Notes: generated by a model not told the origin, from the sequence alone. 64,000 nt of DNA from Aliivibrio sp. EL58 (GCF_900312675.1 NZ_OMPC01000009.1:62001-126000); one strand, 5' to 3'. Positions 22,363 to 34,346 are shown, counted from the first letter of the stretch. Program-made: numbers and translations.

Positions 22363-22584
22363 ATGGCAACAGGTACAGTAAAATGGTTCAATAACGCTAA
22401 AGGGTTTGGCTTCATTTGTCCTGAAGATGAAGATGGTGATATTTTTGCTCACTATTCTACAATTGAAATGGATGGCTACCGCACATTAAAAGCAGGGCAA
22501 GCCGTTACCTACGAAATTCATGAAGGACCAAAAGGCTTTCACGCAAGTGAAATTAAACCACTTGAAGGAGAGCTTGCTAAATAA
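22363..22584 (+). CDS. cspD: Cold-shock-like protein CspD
   Basis: A 73-residue CSD-fold protein. The RNP1-type KGFGFI and RNP2-type IFAHYS motifs are present. The C-terminal end (GPKGFHASEIKPL) and the position beside clpS indicate CspD, in E. coli a stationary-phase inhibitor of replication, rather than a CspA paralogue. The ATG at 22363 is eight bases from AAGGA; the ATG nine bases earlier abuts the Shine-Dalgarno and is rejected. Confidence 0.92.
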   Translation: MATGTVKWFNNAKGFGFICPEDEDGDIFAHYSTIEMDGYRTLKAGQAVTYEIHEGPKGFHASEIKPLEGELAK

Positions 22585-22598
22585 CCTTCGTGACGACT

Positions 22599-22629
22599 AA
22601 AAAGGTGAGTATTGGTACTCACCTTTTTT
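22599..22629 (+). terminator. Intrinsic terminator after cspD
   Basis: AAAAGGTGAGTA and TACTCACCTTTT arms around a TTGG loop, ending in T residues. Confidence 0.9.
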
Positions 22630-22687
22630 GAACCTATCAAAATAGCCACACTCCAACTCTTATCACGTCCAACTTTAGGCCTTAACT

Positions 22688-23239
22688 TTGAAATATTTAT
22701 TATCCTTCGTATTGTTCATTTTTCTAAGTGGTTGCGTGTCAGAAACCATTGAAGAAAAAAGCACGATTAATCTTGTTACCATTGGCAATATCAATGACGT
22801 GGTTGCAGGAAAACATTTTTTTTCTTGGCACCCAACGATTAGTGCGAATTACTTAAACACTGAACTGAATGATAATAATACGGAACAACAATTTATTACC
22901 TCATTAAAAAACGAGTTAATACAAAAAGGCTTTATCTACACTGACAACCTAACACAAGCAGATTTTTATATTGGCTATGGATTGGGTATCGATAGTGCGA
23001 TTAGTGATCAACAGATTTTAAATAAAACAGGTCTACTGACAGGTCTACAGCCTTTAAATACAGCAGATGAACAAGAAAAAAATAAAGCCAGCGTATTTAT
23101 CGCTGTATTTCTACCCAATCAAGTCAATGCCTCTTGGACTATATTGGCACAAGGTTACACCAATACCGATGATAGTAGAAAAGATGCCATGAACGAATTA
23201 CTGCAATTCATGTTTCACAGCTTAGAAAGTAAGATTTAG
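22688..23239 (+). CDS. DUF4136-like lipoprotein
   Basis: A 183-residue predicted lipoprotein. The signal peptide ends in the lipobox FLSGC (Cys near residue 16), so the mature protein is membrane-anchored, probably to the outer membrane. The body (FFSWHPT, SLKNELIQKGFIYTDNLTQADFYIGYGLGI) resembles DUF4136 proteins, whose function is unknown. The start is a TTG at 22688; no better ATG or GTG keeps the signal peptide intact. Monocistronic between terminators. Confidence 0.75.
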   Translation: MKYLLSFVLFIFLSGCVSETIEEKSTINLVTIGNINDVVAGKHFFSWHPTISANYLNTELNDNNTEQQFITSLKNELIQKGFIYTDNLTQADFYIGYGLGIDSAISDQQILNKTGLLTGLQPLNTADEQEKNKASVFIAVFLPNQVNASWTILAQGYTNTDDSRKDAMNELLQFMFHSLESKI

Positions 23240-23270
23240 ATCACACAGATTAAATGTTAACCAAAAATAA

Positions 23271-23301
23271 AGAAGCAGCGAATATCGCTGCTTTTTTATT
23301 T
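23271..23301. terminator. Terminator between the DUF4136 gene and selO
   Basis: AAGCAGCGA and TCGCTGCTT arms with a three-base loop. The plus strand has six T residues; the minus-strand tract is weaker. Confidence 0.82.
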
Positions 23302-23314
23302 CTAAGATTATCGA

Positions 23315-24772
23315 TTATGAGGAACAGCTAATTTCCATTTTCTTACCCCACTCAGGAGGTAATTGAGCATACTGTTCAAATTCAGGGTGTTCATCAAATG
23401 GCGACGCTAATAACATAGCTAATACATCAACCTCCCTGTAATCCCCTTCTTTAGCCTTATCAATCGCTTGCTGAGCTAAATAGTTTCGAAGAATGTATTT
23501 AGGGTTTACCTTTCTCATCTCCCGACAACGCATCTCGGTGTTCTCTGCTTCACTTTCACAGCGTATTAGATAAAAGTCCATCCATAATGTTGCTGCGTCT
23601 CTATCTATAAATAAATCCACCACCGTTTGCTTATCTTGAGTATCTAAATAAGACAAAGCTCTCATAAAGCGAGTGTAATCGACTGAATTTTGAGACAGCA
23701 ACTCAAACATCGATTCAAATAAACGACTGTCTCCTTCTTGCTTAGACAGAAGACCCAATTTTTTCCGCATCGCCTGACTAAAATAACCATGTAATTGAGT
23801 TTCGTATTGCTCTAAAGAGGTTTCTAAATCTGATTTATCAATCAATGCAGAAAGAGAATGAGCCAGTGCAGATAAATTCCATAACCCTATTTTAGGCTGC
23901 TGGTTAAATGCATAGCGTCCTTGGTAGTCAGAATGATTACAAATGTAGCCGGGCTCATAATCATCAAGAAAACCAAAAGGACCATAATCAAAGGTTTGAC
24001 CAATAATCGACATATTATCCGTATTCATAACACCATGAGCGAATCCAACCGCCTGCCACTGTGCAATCATATATGCCGTTCTATCTATGATTTGATTGAA
24101 CATTGCAACATATGGTTTCTCTTCATTTAAGCAATCTGGAAAATGCCATTCAATTACTTTATCCGCTAATAATTTCTGCTCTGCCAATAAATTTGAATAA
24201 AACAAATGCTCAAAATGACCAAATCGAATATGAGTCTCAGCCATTCGGATCAGTAAGGCTCCTGTTTCATAACCTTCTCTAAAGACAGGCGTATCACTCG
24301 TCATCATCCCTAATGCTCTTGTTGTAGGGATACCTAATCCTGCCATGGCCTCACTGCACAAATATTCACGAATAGTAGATCGAAGTACTGCTCGACCATC
24401 ACCAGAGCGAGAATAAGGCGTTAGCCCTGCTCCTTTTAAATGAAGATCAAAACGGTTTCCTTCTTTATCTGCTATTTCAGCAAGTAATAACCCGCGACCA
24501 TCACCAAGATCAGGATTATAGCCACCAAATTGATGTCCGGCGTATTTCATCGCTAATGGTGAAAAAGCAGACGGCACAGTCTCCCCAGAAAAAGAAGATA
24601 ACAGCTCTGGGTTATTCTGCGGCATTTCAGGTAAACCAAATCGCATAGCCAATTCACTGTTCCATATTAGCCAATCAGCGTTTTCTAATGGCGTTGGCTG
24701 AACATAGGTAAAAAAACAATTCGGCAGTTCTGAATAACGGGTGGTAATTGAAAAGGCGTTCCAAAAAGACAT
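23315..24772 (-). CDS. selO: Protein adenylyltransferase SelO (YdiU)
   Basis: A 485-residue pseudokinase-fold enzyme that transfers AMP from ATP to Ser, Thr or Tyr of proteins. Visible landmarks are [19 protein letters not shown] (near residues 80-98), [21 protein letters not shown], and the active-site regions [12 protein letters not shown] and [11 protein letters not shown]. The C-terminus is CSS, where selenoprotein relatives have Sec-Ser-Ser; here it is an ordinary TGT or TGC cysteine. E. coli SelO is 478 residues. Confidence 0.93.
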   Translation of the reverse strand: MSFWNAFSITTRYSELPNCFFTYVQPTPLENADWLIWNSELAMRFGLPEMPQNNPELLSSFSGETVPSAFSPLAMKYAGHQFGGYNPDLGDGRGLLLAEIADKEGNRFDLHLKGAGLTPYSRSGDGRAVLRSTIREYLCSEAMAGLGIPTTRALGMMTSDTPVFREGYETGALLIRMAETHIRFGHFEHLFYSNLLAEQKLLADKVIEWHFPDCLNEEKPYVAMFNQIIDRTAYMIAQWQAVGFAHGVMNTDNMSIIGQTFDYGPFGFLDDYEPGYICNHSDYQGRYAFNQQPKIGLWNLSALAHSLSALIDKSDLETSLEQYETQLHGYFSQAMRKKLGLLSKQEGDSRLFESMFELLSQNSVDYTRFMRALSYLDTQDKQTVVDLFIDRDAATLWMDFYLIRCESEAENTEMRCREMRKVNPKYILRNYLAQQAIDKAKEGDYREVDVLAMLLASPFDEHPEFEQYAQLPPEWGKKMEISCSS

Positions 24773-24835
24773 GAGAGTAATCCATTAACGGTGCAATGAA
24801 CTAACGCTAGCATATTGAGATATGATATGACAGAA

Positions 24836-24876
24836 ATGAAAAAAGCCGCACTAACCATGAGGTTAATGCGGCTTTT
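24836..24876 (-). terminator. Intrinsic terminator after tRNA-Arg
   Basis: AAAAGCCGCACTAACC with GGTTAATGCGGCTTTT (one mismatch), four-base loop, and T-run on the minus strand, seven bases past the tRNA 3' end. Confidence 0.85.
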
Positions 24877-24882
24877 CCAATT

Positions 24883-24959
24883 TGGTACGCCCTGAAGGAT
24901 TCGAACCTTCGACCACCTCCTTAGAAGGGAGGTGCTCTATCCAGCTGAGCTAAGGGCGC
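24883..24959 (-). tRNA. argU: tRNA-Arg(UCU)
   Basis: A 77-base cloverleaf on the minus strand. The acceptor is GCGCCCT/AGGGCGT (G-U at 1:72), with encoded CCA. The D-arm has AGCTCAGCTGGATAGAGC. The anticodon stem CCTCC/GGAGG holds the loop CTTCTAA (anticodon TCT), and the T-loop is GGTTCGAATCC. It reads AGA codons and resembles E. coli argU at the 5' end. No integrated element or repeated 3' end is seen beside it. Confidence 0.96.
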
Positions 24960-24972
24960 TCTATGGGGTAGG

Positions 24973-25000
24973 ATTATACGAATATACGAAAACAGATCAA
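24973..25000 (-). promoter_or_regulatory. Sigma-70 promoter of the tRNA-Arg gene
   Basis: On the minus strand, -35 TTGATC (25000-24995), a 16-base spacer and perfect -10 TATAAT (24978-24973). The discriminator CCTACCCCA is GC-rich, typical of stringently controlled stable-RNA promoters. Predicted start is a few bases before the mature 5' end. Confidence 0.7.
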
Positions 25001-25138
25001 TCCTTTTCTTATCATTATCTTACTGAATGCTGAAAAATAAAGCAGATTGGCTATTGTTTGATTAAATATAGGCTTTTAACTTCATACTCAATAACATATT
25101 TATGGGTGCTGCTATTTTTAAAACTTCACAAACGGAGA

Positions 25139-25154
25139 AAGCAATCGTTTGCGT
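25139..25154 (+). promoter_or_regulatory. Putative PurR operator upstream of folD
   Basis: AAGCAATCGTTTGCGT matches the enteric PurR consensus ACGCAAACGTTTGCGT at 14 of 16 positions and lies 70 bases before the folD ATG. PurR control of one-carbon folate genes is known in gammaproteobacteria; control here is inferred. Confidence 0.6.
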
Positions 25155-25223
25155 CTAGCTATTACTATTTAATTCTGAGACAATACGCACGTCAATCAGT
25201 CAAAGCCCTTGTATAGGATTATT

Positions 25224-26081
25224 ATGACCGCTCAAATTATCGATGGAAAACTTATCTCCCAAACTGTTCGCTCAGAAGTTGGGGCTCGTGTTAAAGCTCG
25301 CGTAGAAGCCGGATTACGTGCTCCAGGGCTAGCCGTGGTATTAGTAGGACAAGATCCTGCCTCTCAAGTTTATGTTGGAAGTAAACGTCGAGCTTGTGAA
25401 GAAGTCGGCTTTATTTCAAAATCTTATGATTTACCAACAACAACGACAGAAGCTGAATTGCTGTCTATTATTGATACATTAAATCAAGATGCTGAAATTG
25501 ATGGTATTTTAGTTCAACTCCCTCTTCCTGCAGGAATGGACAGCACTAAAATTTTAGAGCGCATTGACCCAGAAAAAGACGTCGATGGCTTCCACCCATA
25601 CAACGTAGGTCGTCTTTCTCAACGTATTCCAAAGTTACGTTCATGTACCCCAAAAGGTATTATCACTCTGCTTGATCGTTACAATATTCAAGTGCGTGGA
25701 ATGCACGCAGTTGTGGTTGGAGCATCAAACATCGTTGGTCGCCCAATGACACTTGAATTGCTGCTTGCTGGTTGTACTACTACAACTTGTCACCGATTCA
25801 CTAAAGATCTTGAACACCATATTCGTCAAGCCGACCTTGTTGTGGTTGCCGTTGGTAAACCAAACTTCATTCCAGGAGAGTGGATTAAAGAAGGCGCTGT
25901 CGTGGTCGATGTAGGCATCAATCGCTTAGATTCAGGTAAATTAATTGGTGATGTTGAATACGATGTAGCAAAAACAAAAGCAAGTTACATCACCCCAGTT
26001 CCTGGTGGCGTTGGCCCAATGACAGTGGCTAGTTTGATCGAAAATACCTTATTAGCTTGTGAGCAATACCACAGCAAATAA
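25224..26081 (+). CDS. folD: Methylenetetrahydrofolate dehydrogenase / cyclohydrolase
   Basis: A 285-residue bifunctional enzyme interconverting 5,10-methylene- and 10-formyl-THF with NADP. The signature stretches are [22 protein letters not shown] (catalytic Lys in the SKR region near residue 54), [21 protein letters not shown] and the closing [13 protein letters not shown]. The ATG at 25224 follows AGGA at seven bases; five upstream codons from a TTG are not homologous. It supplies the same folate pool as fhs at 55.6 kb. Confidence 0.97.
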   Translation: MTAQIIDGKLISQTVRSEVGARVKARVEAGLRAPGLAVVLVGQDPASQVYVGSKRRACEEVGFISKSYDLPTTTTEAELLSIIDTLNQDAEIDGILVQLPLPAGMDSTKILERIDPEKDVDGFHPYNVGRLSQRIPKLRSCTPKGIITLLDRYNIQVRGMHAVVVGASNIVGRPMTLELLLAGCTTTTCHRFTKDLEHHIRQADLVVVAVGKPNFIPGEWIKEGAVVVDVGINRLDSGKLIGDVEYDVAKTKASYITPVPGGVGPMTVASLIENTLLACEQYHSK

Positions 26082-26107
26082 CATAAACTATTAACTAAAA
26101 TATCAAT

Positions 26108-26137
26108 TAGCGAGCTTTATTAGGCTCGCTTTTTTTA
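26108..26137 (+). terminator. Intrinsic terminator after folD
   Basis: AGCGAGC and GCTCGCT arms, eight-base loop, seven T residues. Confidence 0.87.
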
Positions 26138-26266
26138 TATCTGCGCACTGCCACACTTCTTGATTAAATTTCATCCTATTTTCAGTTTTTTCTTGGACAA
26201 AATAAGGGTTTAGTAACTAACCTTAAGATGCTTAATAAAAAAAACGGATGACAAGAGGAAATGGAT

Positions 26267-28201
26267 ATGAGTATTTTTGACCACTATCAAGCCCGTTATG
26301 AAGCGGCAAAAGATGAAGAGATTTCACTGCAAGATTTCTTGTCCTTATGTAGTAATGACAAAAGTGCTTATGCCAATGCAGCAGAAAGACTTCTCATGGC
26401 TATTGGGGAACCTGAAGTTATCGATACTGCTCTTGACCCTCAACTTAGCCGTATATTTTCCAACCGTGTGATCTCTCGCTATGAGACATTTAAAGACTTC
26501 TACGGTATGGAAGAGCCTATTGAACAAATTATTTCTTACCTAAAACATGCAGCTCAAGGTCTCGAAGAACGTAAACAAGTGCTTTACCTATTAGGCCCAG
26601 TAGGTGGCGGTAAATCATCATTAGCAGAAAAGCTAAAAAGCTTAATGCAAAAATTACCTATCTATATTCTAAGCGCGAATGGCGAAAGAAGTCCCGTCAA
26701 TGACCATCCCTTCTGTTTATTTGACGTAACAGAAGATGGCGAACTGCTAAAAAAAGAATATGGTATTGAACCTCGTAACCTTCGTTCAATAATGTCCCCT
26801 TGGGCCGCAAAACGATTAAATGAATTTGGTGGTGATATCACTAAATTTAAAGTCATTAAAGTTCACCCCTCAATTCTTGAGCAGATCGGTATCGCCAAAA
26901 CCGAACCCGGTGATGAGAATAACCAAGATATTTCATCATTAGTTGGGAAAGTTGATATTCGTCAGTTAGAGCATTTTGCCCAAGATGATCCCGATGCTTA
27001 CAGCTATTCAGGATCACTCTGTAAAGCCAATCAAGGCTTGATGGAATTTGTAGAGATGTTCAAAGCACCAATTAAAGTACTCCACCCTCTTCTAACTGCA
27101 ACTCAAGAAGGCAACTTTAATGGGACAGAAGGCTTATCCGCCCTACCATTTGATGGCATGATTTTGGCTCACTCAAATGAATCAGAATGGCAAACGTTCA
27201 GAAACAACAAAAACAATGAGGCCTTTCTAGATAGGGTATACATAGTTAAAGTTCCTTATTGTTTACGAGTATCTGAAGAAGTCAAAATCTATCAAAAGCT
27301 ATTGGAACACAGTGATCTATTTCATGCGCCTTGTTCTCCAAGTACCTTAGATATTTTGGCTCAATTCTCGATACTTTCGCGCCTAAAAGATCCTGAGAAC
27401 TCATCTCTGTTCTCAAAAATGCGCGTTTATGATGGTGAAACACTTAAAGACACCGATCCAAAAGCCAAAAGCTATCAAGAGTATCGTGATTTTGCAGGAG
27501 TCGATGAAGGCATGTCAGGGCTTTCAACACGGTTCGCTTTTAAAATTCTATCTCGTGTATTTAACTTTGACCAAACCGAAGTTGCCGCCAACCCTGTTCA
27601 TCTATTCTATGTTATTGAACAACAGATCGAACGAGAACAATTTGCTCAAGATATTGCCGATAAATATACCGAATTCGTCAAAGGCTTCTTAGTCCCTAAA
27701 TATGTCGAATTTATTGGAAAAGAAATCCAAACCGCTTATTTAGAGTCGTATTCAGAGTATGGTCAAAATATCTTTGATCGCTATGTCACCTATGCCGATT
27801 TTTGGATTCAAGATCAAGAATATAGAGATCCAGAAACCGGACAATTGTTTGATCGCTCTGCCCTCAATGATGAATTAGAAAAAATTGAAAAAACCGCAGG
27901 GATCAGTAACCCGAAAGATTTTCGAAATGAAATTGTTAACTTTGTTCTAAGAGCGAAGGCAAATAACAATGGCCAAAATCCAAATTGGACAAGTTACGAA
28001 AAACTTCGTGTCGTTATCGAGAAAAAAATGTTCTCCAATACTGAAGATTTACTTCCAGTGATCTCTTTCAATGGAAAAACGTCAACTGACGATCAGAAAA
28101 AACACGATAACTTCGTTGCTCGTATGATGGAAAAAGGCTACACCAAAAAGCAAGTCCGTCTATTAGCAGAGTGGTACTTACGTGTTCGAAAATCTTCATA
28201 A
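26267..28201 (+). CDS. yeaG: PrkA-family serine protein kinase YeaG
   Basis: The ATG at 26267 (MSIFDHYQARYEAAKDEE) gives 644 residues, the same as E. coli YeaG, and is eight bases from GAGG; the ATG at 26261 is too close. A AAA+-like PrkA domain (about 15-380) carries Walker A GPVGGGKSSLAEK near residue 108. A C-terminal kinase-like PrkA domain follows (about 390-640). In E. coli YeaG acts with YeaH in sustained nitrogen starvation and other stresses; substrates are poorly known. First gene of a yeaG-yeaH-spoVR run. Confidence 0.95.
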   Translation: MSIFDHYQARYEAAKDEEISLQDFLSLCSNDKSAYANAAERLLMAIGEPEVIDTALDPQLSRIFSNRVISRYETFKDFYGMEEPIEQIISYLKHAAQGLEERKQVLYLLGPVGGGKSSLAEKLKSLMQKLPIYILSANGERSPVNDHPFCLFDVTEDGELLKKEYGIEPRNLRSIMSPWAAKRLNEFGGDITKFKVIKVHPSILEQIGIAKTEPGDENNQDISSLVGKVDIRQLEHFAQDDPDAYSYSGSLCKANQGLMEFVEMFKAPIKVLHPLLTATQEGNFNGTEGLSALPFDGMILAHSNESEWQTFRNNKNNEAFLDRVYIVKVPYCLRVSEEVKIYQKLLEHSDLFHAPCSPSTLDILAQFSILSRLKDPENSSLFSKMRVYDGETLKDTDPKAKSYQEYRDFAGVDEGMSGLSTRFAFKILSRVFNFDQTEVAANPVHLFYVIEQQIEREQFAQDIADKYTEFVKGFLVPKYVEFIGKEIQTAYLESYSEYGQNIFDRYVTYADFWIQDQEYRDPETGQLFDRSALNDELEKIEKTAGISNPKDFRNEIVNFVLRAKANNNGQNPNWTSYEKLRVVIEKKMFSNTEDLLPVISFNGKTSTDDQKKHDNFVARMMEKGYTKKQVRLLAEWYLRVRKSS

Positions 28202-28220
28202 GTAAACAACAGGACGTTGC

Positions 28221-28271
28221 AGCCCATAATCAATTATGGGCTGACCCAGTAACATTTTGATTAAATTACTG
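28221..28271. promoter_or_regulatory. Tandem hairpins in the yeaG-yeaH gap
   Basis: AGCCCATAAT / ATTATGGGCT is a perfect inverted repeat with a two-base spacer (28221-28242). CAGTAA / TTACTG follows (28247-28271). No T-run follows, so this looks like a processing or translational-control element, or an operator, rather than a terminator. Confidence 0.45.
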
Positions 28272-28328
28272 TCTATATAAGTAGGCAGAATACTTTATCA
28301 AGGTGGTATGAATTAGGAGGGCAATATT

Positions 28329-29597
28329 ATGGCTCAATTTATTGACCGAAGGTTGAATGGCAAAAAGAAAAGCACGGTCAACAGACAACGCTTTATTCGT
28401 CGCCATAAAGATCAAATTAAACGTGCAGTCTCTGATGCCGTAAATCAACGTTCAGTCACTAATACTGAGGGTGGTGAAAGCATTTCGATTCCAAAAGGAG
28501 ACATTTCCGAGCCTGTTTTTCATCAAGGCCAAGGGGGTATTCGCGAGCGTGTTCTTCCCGGTAATGACCAATTCATCAAAGGCGATAAAATTGACCGTCC
28601 ACAAGGGGGAGCAGGTGGTGGTTCAGGCGCAGGAGACGCGAGTGCTGATGGTGAGGGAGAAGATGAGTTTAGCTTTCAGATCTCAAAAGATGAGTATTTA
28701 GATATTCTATTTGAAGAGCTTGAGCTTCCTAATTTAGAAAAAAATCAAGTCCAAAAGATCACCGAATGGGAAACCCACCGAGCGGGCTATCAAACCGCAG
28801 GGATCCCATCCAATATTGATATCGTTCGCTCATTGCAGCAATCACTGGCTCGCCGAACCGCCATGACCGCAGGCAAAAAGCGCTTACTGAGCGAGCTTGA
28901 GCAAGAATTAGAACAGGTAAAAAACAGTGAACCCGCTCACCCACTTGCTGTTCGTAAAATGAAAGAAGAAATAGAAGAGCTACGAGAAAAGATTAAACAC
29001 GTCCCTTACATTGATTCTTTCGATCTACGCTATAAAAACTACGAACGAACCCCGATTCCATCAAGTCAAGCTGTCATGTTTTGTTTAATGGATGTCTCAG
29101 GCTCAATGGACCAAGCAACCAAAGACATAGCAAAACGCTTTTATGTTCTACTTTATCTATTTCTTACTCGCACTTATGAAAACGTCGAAGTCGTTTTTAT
29201 TCGCCACCACACTCAAGCAAAAGAAGTTAACGAACACGACTTTTTCTATTCTCAAGAAACGGGCGGAACCATGGTTTCTAGTGCCCTAAGATTAATGAAA
29301 GAAGTCATAGTAGAGCGATTTCCGGTTAATGAATGGAACATCTATGCAGCTCAAGCGTCTGATGGCGATAACTGGGCAGATGATTCACCAAAATGTAAAG
29401 AGTTACTCACGGCTTCAATTCTTCCATATTGCCAGTACTACTCTTACATTGAAATAACCAAACGTCACCACCAAACATTATGGACTGAGTACGAAAAGCT
29501 AGCACAAGGATTTGATAACTTTGCGATGAAAAACATTCGTTCGCTTGAAGACATCTACCCTATTTTTAGAGAATTATTTAAAAAACAGCTGGCTTAG
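28329..29597 (+). CDS. yeaH: YeaH, DUF444 protein with VWA-like domain
   Basis: A 422-residue DUF444 protein. The N-terminus is basic ([23 protein letters not shown]). A Gly-rich, low-complexity linker lies near residues 92-115. The second half is a von Willebrand A-like domain with MIDAS-type motif MDVSGSMDQ (near 256) and GGTMVSS later. Such domains bind metal and partner proteins; YeaH is a functional partner of the kinase YeaG. AGGAGG lies about seven bases before the ATG, and spoVR begins ten bases after the stop. Confidence 0.94.
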   Translation: MAQFIDRRLNGKKKSTVNRQRFIRRHKDQIKRAVSDAVNQRSVTNTEGGESISIPKGDISEPVFHQGQGGIRERVLPGNDQFIKGDKIDRPQGGAGGGSGAGDASADGEGEDEFSFQISKDEYLDILFEELELPNLEKNQVQKITEWETHRAGYQTAGIPSNIDIVRSLQQSLARRTAMTAGKKRLLSELEQELEQVKNSEPAHPLAVRKMKEEIEELREKIKHVPYIDSFDLRYKNYERTPIPSSQAVMFCLMDVSGSMDQATKDIAKRFYVLLYLFLTRTYENVEVVFIRHHTQAKEVNEHDFFYSQETGGTMVSSALRLMKEVIVERFPVNEWNIYAAQASDGDNWADDSPKCKELLTASILPYCQYYSYIEITKRHHQTLWTEYEKLAQGFDNFAMKNIRSLEDIYPIFRELFKKQLA

Positions 29598-29606
29598 GAG
29601 GCAAGG

Positions 29607-31124
29607 ATGAAGAACAAAAAAATGCTACCTGATGGGCCAGATTGGACCTTTCAAATGCTAGAGCAATATCATGTTGAGATAAAAAAGGTCGCAGAATTTT
29701 ATCGCCTAGATACTTATCCCAACCAGATTGAGATTATTACCGCAGAGCAAATGATGGATGCTTATTCTAGTGTCGGTATGCCGATTAACTACCACCACTG
29801 GTCTTTTGGTAAAAAATTCATTCAAACAGAACAAAACTACAAACATGGCCAGATGGGATTAGCCTATGAAATAGTGATCAATTCCTCACCATGTATTGCT
29901 TATTTAATGGAAGAAAATACCATCACAATGCAAGCCTTAGTCATGGCTCACGCCTGCTATGGGCATAACTCTTTTTTTAAAGGTAATTATCTATTTCAAA
30001 CATGGACTGATGCGAGTTCAATTGTCGATTATTTACTTTTTGCTCAACAATACCTTACTCAATGTGAAGAAAAGTATGGAGTTGATGAGGTAGAAAAGAT
30101 CCTCGATTCTTGCCATGCCTTAATGAACTACGGGGTAGACAGATATAAACGCCCAGAGAAAATCTCAATCGCAGAAGAGAAAATCCGCCAAGAAGACAGA
30201 GAAGCCTATCTTCAATCTCAAGTGAATGACTTATGGCGAACCGTGCCAAAAGCAAAAGAAGAAAATAGTGAAGAAAAAATACGTTTTCCCTCAGAGCCTC
30301 AAGAAAACATTCTTTATTTTATAGAAAAACACGCGCCGTTATTAGAGTCATGGCAACGAGAAGTGGTTCGAATTATCAGAAAAATCAGCCAATATTTTTA
30401 CCCACAAAAACAAACTCAAGTCATGAATGAAGGCTGGGCAACATTTTGGCATTACACCATCTTAAATCACCTTTATGATGAAGGCCTAGTCTCAGAAAAG
30501 TTTATTCTAGAGTTCTTACATAGCCATACTAATGTGGTTGCTCAACCTGCCTATAACAGTCCTTATTATAACGGGATAAACCCTTACGCTCTTGGCTTTG
30601 CTATGTTCCAAGATATTCGCCGGATATGTGAAGAACCCACCGAGGAAGACAAAGAGTGGTTTCCTGATTTAGCAGGTAGTGATTGGCTCGATGCCGTACA
30701 TTTTGCAATGCATAACTTCAAAGATGAGAGTTTTATTAGCCAATATTTATCGCCTAAACTCATACGTGAATTTAAGCTATTTTCCATTTTAGATAATGAT
30801 AAAAATAAGCATATTGAAGTTAATGCAATTCACGATGAAACAGGTTATCGGGAAATAAGAGAAAAGCTAGCAGCTCAATATAACTTAAGTAACCTTGAAC
30901 CTAATATTCAAGTATGGAATGTCGATGTTCGAGGAGATCGCTCTTTAGTTCTTCGTCATATTCCACATAATCGCATTCCTTTAGATAAAGGCCATGACGA
31001 AGTCATGAAACACCTTCATCGTCTATGGGGATTTGATGTGATTCTTGAAGAGGTTATTTCATTTAATCGAGCAGAGATTATCTCTTCTTGCCCTAAGCGT
31101 AATTATTACAATACCAATATTTAA
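29607..31124 (+). CDS. ycgB: SpoVR family protein (YcgB)
   Basis: A 505-residue SpoVR/YcgB protein, first known from Bacillus spore cortex formation and later from proteobacterial stress responses; no biochemical activity is established. The family's N-terminal motif DGPDWTFQMLEQYH is intact, as are VMAHACYGHNSFFKGNYLF and MNEGWATFWHYTI, whose His and Glu residues look like metal ligands. AGGAGG precedes the ATG. The nine-base gap after yeaH points to one transcript. Confidence 0.94.
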   Translation: MKNKKMLPDGPDWTFQMLEQYHVEIKKVAEFYRLDTYPNQIEIITAEQMMDAYSSVGMPINYHHWSFGKKFIQTEQNYKHGQMGLAYEIVINSSPCIAYLMEENTITMQALVMAHACYGHNSFFKGNYLFQTWTDASSIVDYLLFAQQYLTQCEEKYGVDEVEKILDSCHALMNYGVDRYKRPEKISIAEEKIRQEDREAYLQSQVNDLWRTVPKAKEENSEEKIRFPSEPQENILYFIEKHAPLLESWQREVVRIIRKISQYFYPQKQTQVMNEGWATFWHYTILNHLYDEGLVSEKFILEFLHSHTNVVAQPAYNSPYYNGINPYALGFAMFQDIRRICEEPTEEDKEWFPDLAGSDWLDAVHFAMHNFKDESFISQYLSPKLIREFKLFSILDNDKNKHIEVNAIHDETGYREIREKLAAQYNLSNLEPNIQVWNVDVRGDRSLVLRHIPHNRIPLDKGHDEVMKHLHRLWGFDVILEEVISFNRAEIISSCPKRNYYNTNI

Positions 31125-31153
31125 CTTCTTTTATTCTAACCGCCATTAAATAG

Positions 31154-31193
31154 AAAAAGCCTTGAGATATCGCTACCTCAAGGCTTTATTTTA
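31154..31193. terminator. Shared terminator between ycgB and icd
   Basis: AAAGCCTTGAG (31156-31166) pairs with CTCAAGGCTTT (31177-31187) around a ten-base loop. T-tracts occur on both strands between the convergent genes. Confidence 0.85.
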
Positions 31194-31222
31194 TCTAACA
31201 ACTATTATAAGTAATCGATAAA

Positions 31223-33451
<2,229 letters not shown>

Positions 33452-33621
33452 TTAATTTCCCTATTTAATCTACAAAACCCGTAACAAAACGTATAATAGG
33501 CTTTGTAATTTACCGACTTTATTTTTATTAGTCTCTTGTTTCACGCGCGTACTATAGCGAAAAGCGATGAACTTTAAAACTAAACACCACAAAAGCTTTA
33601 CAATTTTGCAAGGTAGTTAAC

Positions 33622-34242
33622 ATGACATTCAAGCGTTCCCCTAATTGGAAAAAACCGGCCTTTAAGAAAAAAGCGATTCAAAAGCCACGCCCTGCACCAA
33701 AAGATCGTAAAGTCCTTATCTTTAATAAACCTTTTGATGTATTGAGTCAATTTACTGATGACCAACATCGCCAGACGCTCGCAGATTTTATTTCAGTAAA
33801 AGATGTTTACGCCGCTGGTCGCCTTGATCGCGATAGCGAAGGGTTATTAATCTTGACCAATGATGGTGTCTTGCAAGCACGATTAACTCAGCCAGAATCG
33901 AAATCACCAAAAACCTATTGGGTACAAGTTGAAGGTGCTCCAACCGAAGAAGATTTAGAAAAACTTCGCCAAGGCGTAGAATTAAAAGATGGAATGACAC
34001 TGCCAGCAAAAGTAGAAATGATGACAGAACCTGATTTATGGGAGCGTAATCCTCCGGTTCGATTCCGAGCTGCCATTCCAACCACTTGGATTGCGATAAC
34101 GATTATTGAAGGCCGTAATCGTCAAGTTCGACGCATGACGGCACATATTGGCTTCCCAACGTTACGTTTAATTCGTTACTCAATGGGCTATTGGACTATA
34201 AAAGATGTCCCTCACGGTGAATGGAAAGAAGTCAGTCTATAG
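33622..34242 (+). CDS. rluE: 23S rRNA pseudouridine(2457) synthase
   Basis: A 206-residue RsuA-family pseudouridine synthase without the N-terminal S4 domain; a basic tail (residues 1-30) precedes the catalytic domain. The catalytic Asp is in [18 protein letters not shown] (near residue 72). KTYWVQVEG and [21 protein letters not shown] are the other conserved blocks. RluE is favoured over RsuA and RluB by length and the lack of S4. Divergent from icd. Confidence 0.9.
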   Translation: MTFKRSPNWKKPAFKKKAIQKPRPAPKDRKVLIFNKPFDVLSQFTDDQHRQTLADFISVKDVYAAGRLDRDSEGLLILTNDGVLQARLTQPESKSPKTYWVQVEGAPTEEDLEKLRQGVELKDGMTLPAKVEMMTEPDLWERNPPVRFRAAIPTTWIAITIIEGRNRQVRRMTAHIGFPTLRLIRYSMGYWTIKDVPHGEWKEVSL

Positions 34243-34346
34243 TCACAGCAATAAACAATGTAAATAATAAGTTAAAAAAGCGCTACACGTTTAGTCCTTT
34301 TTCACTTAGACTCAAGAAAAGACGATGAAGTTATGAAGGAATAAAA

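Noticed and set aside
23315-23330. Possible selenocysteine at the SelO C-terminus
   Set aside because: The codon is a normal Cys codon and no in-frame TGA or SECIS-like hairpin follows.
24883-24959. tRNA-Arg as an attachment site for an integrated element
   Set aside because: No integrase, no repeated tRNA 3' end and no foreign genes are seen on either side.
26206-26226. Imperfect inverted repeat AAGGGTTTAGT/AACTAACCTT upstream of yeaG, and a search for a sigma-54 promoter there
   Set aside because: The repeat needs gaps to pair, and no -24/-12 element with both GG and GC was seen, so no regulatory call is made.
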